From Ceratopteris richardii (lineage: Eukaryota; Streptophyta; Polypodiopsida; Polypodiales; Pteridaceae): a DNA stretch of 64,000 nucleotides. Below, one piece after another: positions 62,588 to 64,000 of this stretch. The first letter of the stretch is position 1; each line of letters opens with the position of its first letter. Both the position numbers and the translations under genes were made by a program. The DNA is taken from contig CM035433.1 of assembly GCA_020310875.1 (NCBI GenBank), positions 107,871,758 through 107,935,757 on the forward strand. Direction: 5' to 3'. The notes under the pieces are model-generated. The model saw only the letters and a program-made list of their open reading frames with translations. It had not been told where the DNA came from and did no database searches.

Positions 62588-64000
62588 TGTTGATATATTT
62601 AGGTAGTGATGTGTGTGAACACACTAGGACCGACGGGGCACTTTTTTCCCTCTTTAGGAGGTTTTTTTCCCCCCGCTTGTATATACGCCTATTGCCCTAA
62701 TGGGCTACTTATCTTTGTACATTCTCTAGTAATACATTCAGTATTGTGTGTTGTGCTCCAAGCTTCTTCTTCTTCCTTGTGCTGTTCGCGTGCTTCTGCA
62801 GACGTCTAACTCCAACAATTGGTATCAGAGCAGGTCGACGCCCATCGACACTCCTCCGTTTGCAGTCTTAGAATTGCACTAATTTTGGTGAGCATACTCA
62901 ACGTGTTTGCGAGATCAAAATGGCTTCGCTCTGTGGTGCCGAAGTCACGATCTGAGCTCGTTTCGGCCTCCGAATGCATTATCACAGCGCTTGTGCAGGC
63001 TATTTCATCTTTTTGTGCCAAAGGTATATACCAGTTTTTGTTCGCCAATTTAAGCGTCTCAAAGTCTGCTACAGGTCTAGCAGAACTCTCCTGGGCAGTT
63101 CTGTTCAACTTTTTGAGATATAGTCAATTTTCTGCATCAAGGTATTTTAGTCACCAGCCATGGCTGAAAGCAGTGATGTATTCCGTATGTTGGCTGTTGA
63201 GGATAAGTTGGATGGTACCAACTACCCATTATGGGCTTATATGATGCGACATGTTTTGGTTGCAAAAGGATTGTGGAACATTGTGCAGGGTGTTGAAAGA
63301 CGTCCTGTTACACCTGTAACGACAGGTACTGCAAATACAAGTGTGGGAGCTGATGAAGATGGTGTTGAAGATGATATTCTGCAGATTCCTGTTCGTGCTA
63401 TTGTTTCTGTTGCACCTACTACAGAGCAGATTCGTTGGGATGGCAGAGATGCCCAGGCACATGCATTGGTAGCTTTGTCTGTCAAACGTGCCATTATTCC
63501 TCATATTCGCTCTTGCAGAACAGCTAGGGATGCTTGGGATACACTTACCACATTGTACCAAGCTAGGAACGAGGCTCGTGTTGCTTACCTCCGAAAACAG
63601 TTGGAGAGTGAGCACATGAATGAAGGTGATTCCATGGATAGTTTCCTAACGAAGATCAAAGATTTGAAGGAACAATTGATTTCTGCTGATGAGGTTATAC
63701 CAGATAGCTCACTTGTGCAGACCATTCTGAATGGTCTTCCTGATTCATATCAGAGTTTTGCTTCTACTCTTCAGTTGATGATGAAAGGCAATCCGAATGC
63801 CTTATCATTTGAGGAGTTAGTCTCTGTTCTGTTGCAAGAAGATCAGTCCAGGCAGAACAGGTCCATTATGCGTGTTGCAGATCAAGTTTTCTTGGCTAGT
63901 CAGAAGGGCAAAGGAAAATGGAGCTCTTCTACTAGTAAGCAAAAATCTACAAATGCTACACATTCGAAGAACGAGAATAGAGATGAGAAGAAATCAGTAA
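62588..64000 (+). mobile_element. Ty1/copia element C1', 5' part
   Basis: Duplicate of 10442-11854: 5' LTR 62588-62817, primer site TGGTATCAGAGC at 62820-62831, leader, and gag. The left flank GTTAC is the same as at C1, confirming that it is a copy of the same insertion. The element runs off the right edge. Confidence 0.92.
63160..64000 (+). CDS. Ty1/copia gag, partial (element C1')
   Basis: Starts M-A-E-S-S-D-V-F at 63160 and remains open for 280 codons to the window edge, so the zinc knuckle lies outside. Residues 1-40 and 85-240 match gag of C1 with a few substitutions (for example Ala to Val near residue 242). Particle-forming protein of a copia element. Completeness cannot be judged. 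Confidence 0.88.
   Translation, partial: MAESSDVFRMLAVEDKLDGTNYPLWAYMMRHVLVAKGLWNIVQGVERRPVTPVTTGTANTSVGADEDGVEDDILQIPVRAIVSVAPTTEQIRWDGRDAQAHALVALSVKRAIIPHIRSCRTARDAWDTLTTLYQARNEARVAYLRKQLESEHMNEGDSMDSFLTKIKDLKEQLISADEVIPDSSLVQTILNGLPDSYQSFASTLQLMMKGNPNALSFEELVSVLLQEDQSRQNRSIMRVADQVFLASQKGKGKWSSSTSKQKSTNATHSKNENRDEKKSV

Larger units (their letters stand above)
20455..64000 (+). repeat. Large direct duplication, copy 2 (interrupted by P)
   Basis: 20455-21836 matches 2285-3666 (about 4 differences) and 55768-64000 matches 3662-11854 (about 0.5% different by eye, plus a 34-bp insertion at about 62080 and a few 2-4 bp indels). Element P with its nested M splits the copy. The left junction joins copia S to gypsy G with two bases (AT) shared by both parents. 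The right end is beyond the window. Confidence 0.9.

Overview
This window is retrotransposon-rich plant nuclear DNA. I see no host gene, rRNA, tRNA or CRISPR array. The plant signature is direct: Ty1/copia elements have initiator-tRNA-Met primer sites (TGGTATCAGAGC) and Ty3/gypsy elements have an 18-nt site matching the 3' end of plant tRNA-Asp (TGGCGCCGTTGCCGGGGA). The sequence suggests a large, repeat-loaded land-plant genome; the species cannot be named from it.

The window is a set of nested insertions. Base layer: a decayed + strand gypsy copy (G, 1831-2601 and 5514-10441), cut on the left by a minus-strand copia element (Q, 1-1830). Into G went a rearranged minus-strand gypsy derivative (K, 2602-5513, TSD TCGTG) and a copia element (C1, 10442-15141). 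To the right lie the 5' end of another minus-strand gypsy (N, 15142-17410), a copia 3' fragment (R, 17411 to about 19200), about 0.5 kb of unassigned DNA, and a minus-strand copia RT fragment (S, 19735-20454). At 20455 the sequence restarts with a second copy of everything from 2285 onward, about 0.5% diverged and running off the right edge. This second copy is interrupted by gypsy element P (21837-55767, TSD GTGGG, 16,970 bp without its own insert). P's 5' leader is in turn interrupted by minus-strand gypsy element M (24404-41359, 16,956 bp, TSD CAATA).

M and P are members of one unusual gypsy lineage. Each has about 17 kb, LTRs of 0.7-0.9 kb, a leader with a long CG-rich short-repeat array, a single gag-pol frame of about 3100 codons starting MNLRSG, and a second large ORF after pol. 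Order in gag-pol: gag, four Cys/His knuckles, retropepsin 1, acidic spacer, RT, RNase H, a first HHCC module, a second HHCC module plus the DDE integrase core, a GPY/F-like module without a chromodomain, then a second retropepsin-like domain and a tail with repeated W-V-P-K motifs. The post-pol ORF encodes a 1240-1360 residue coiled-coil protein with a conserved C-terminal domain. M has uninterrupted ORFs and LTRs that look identical, so it is young and possibly competent. P has three nonsense codons, all explicable by C-to-T change.

The most noteworthy observations are the duplicated protease and HHCC modules in gag-pol, the leader arrays (three family members, three different repeat units, all built around the palindrome TCGCGA), the conserved post-pol protein probably made from spliced RNA, the chimeric K element, and the large direct duplication, which could also be two haplotypes joined in assembly.
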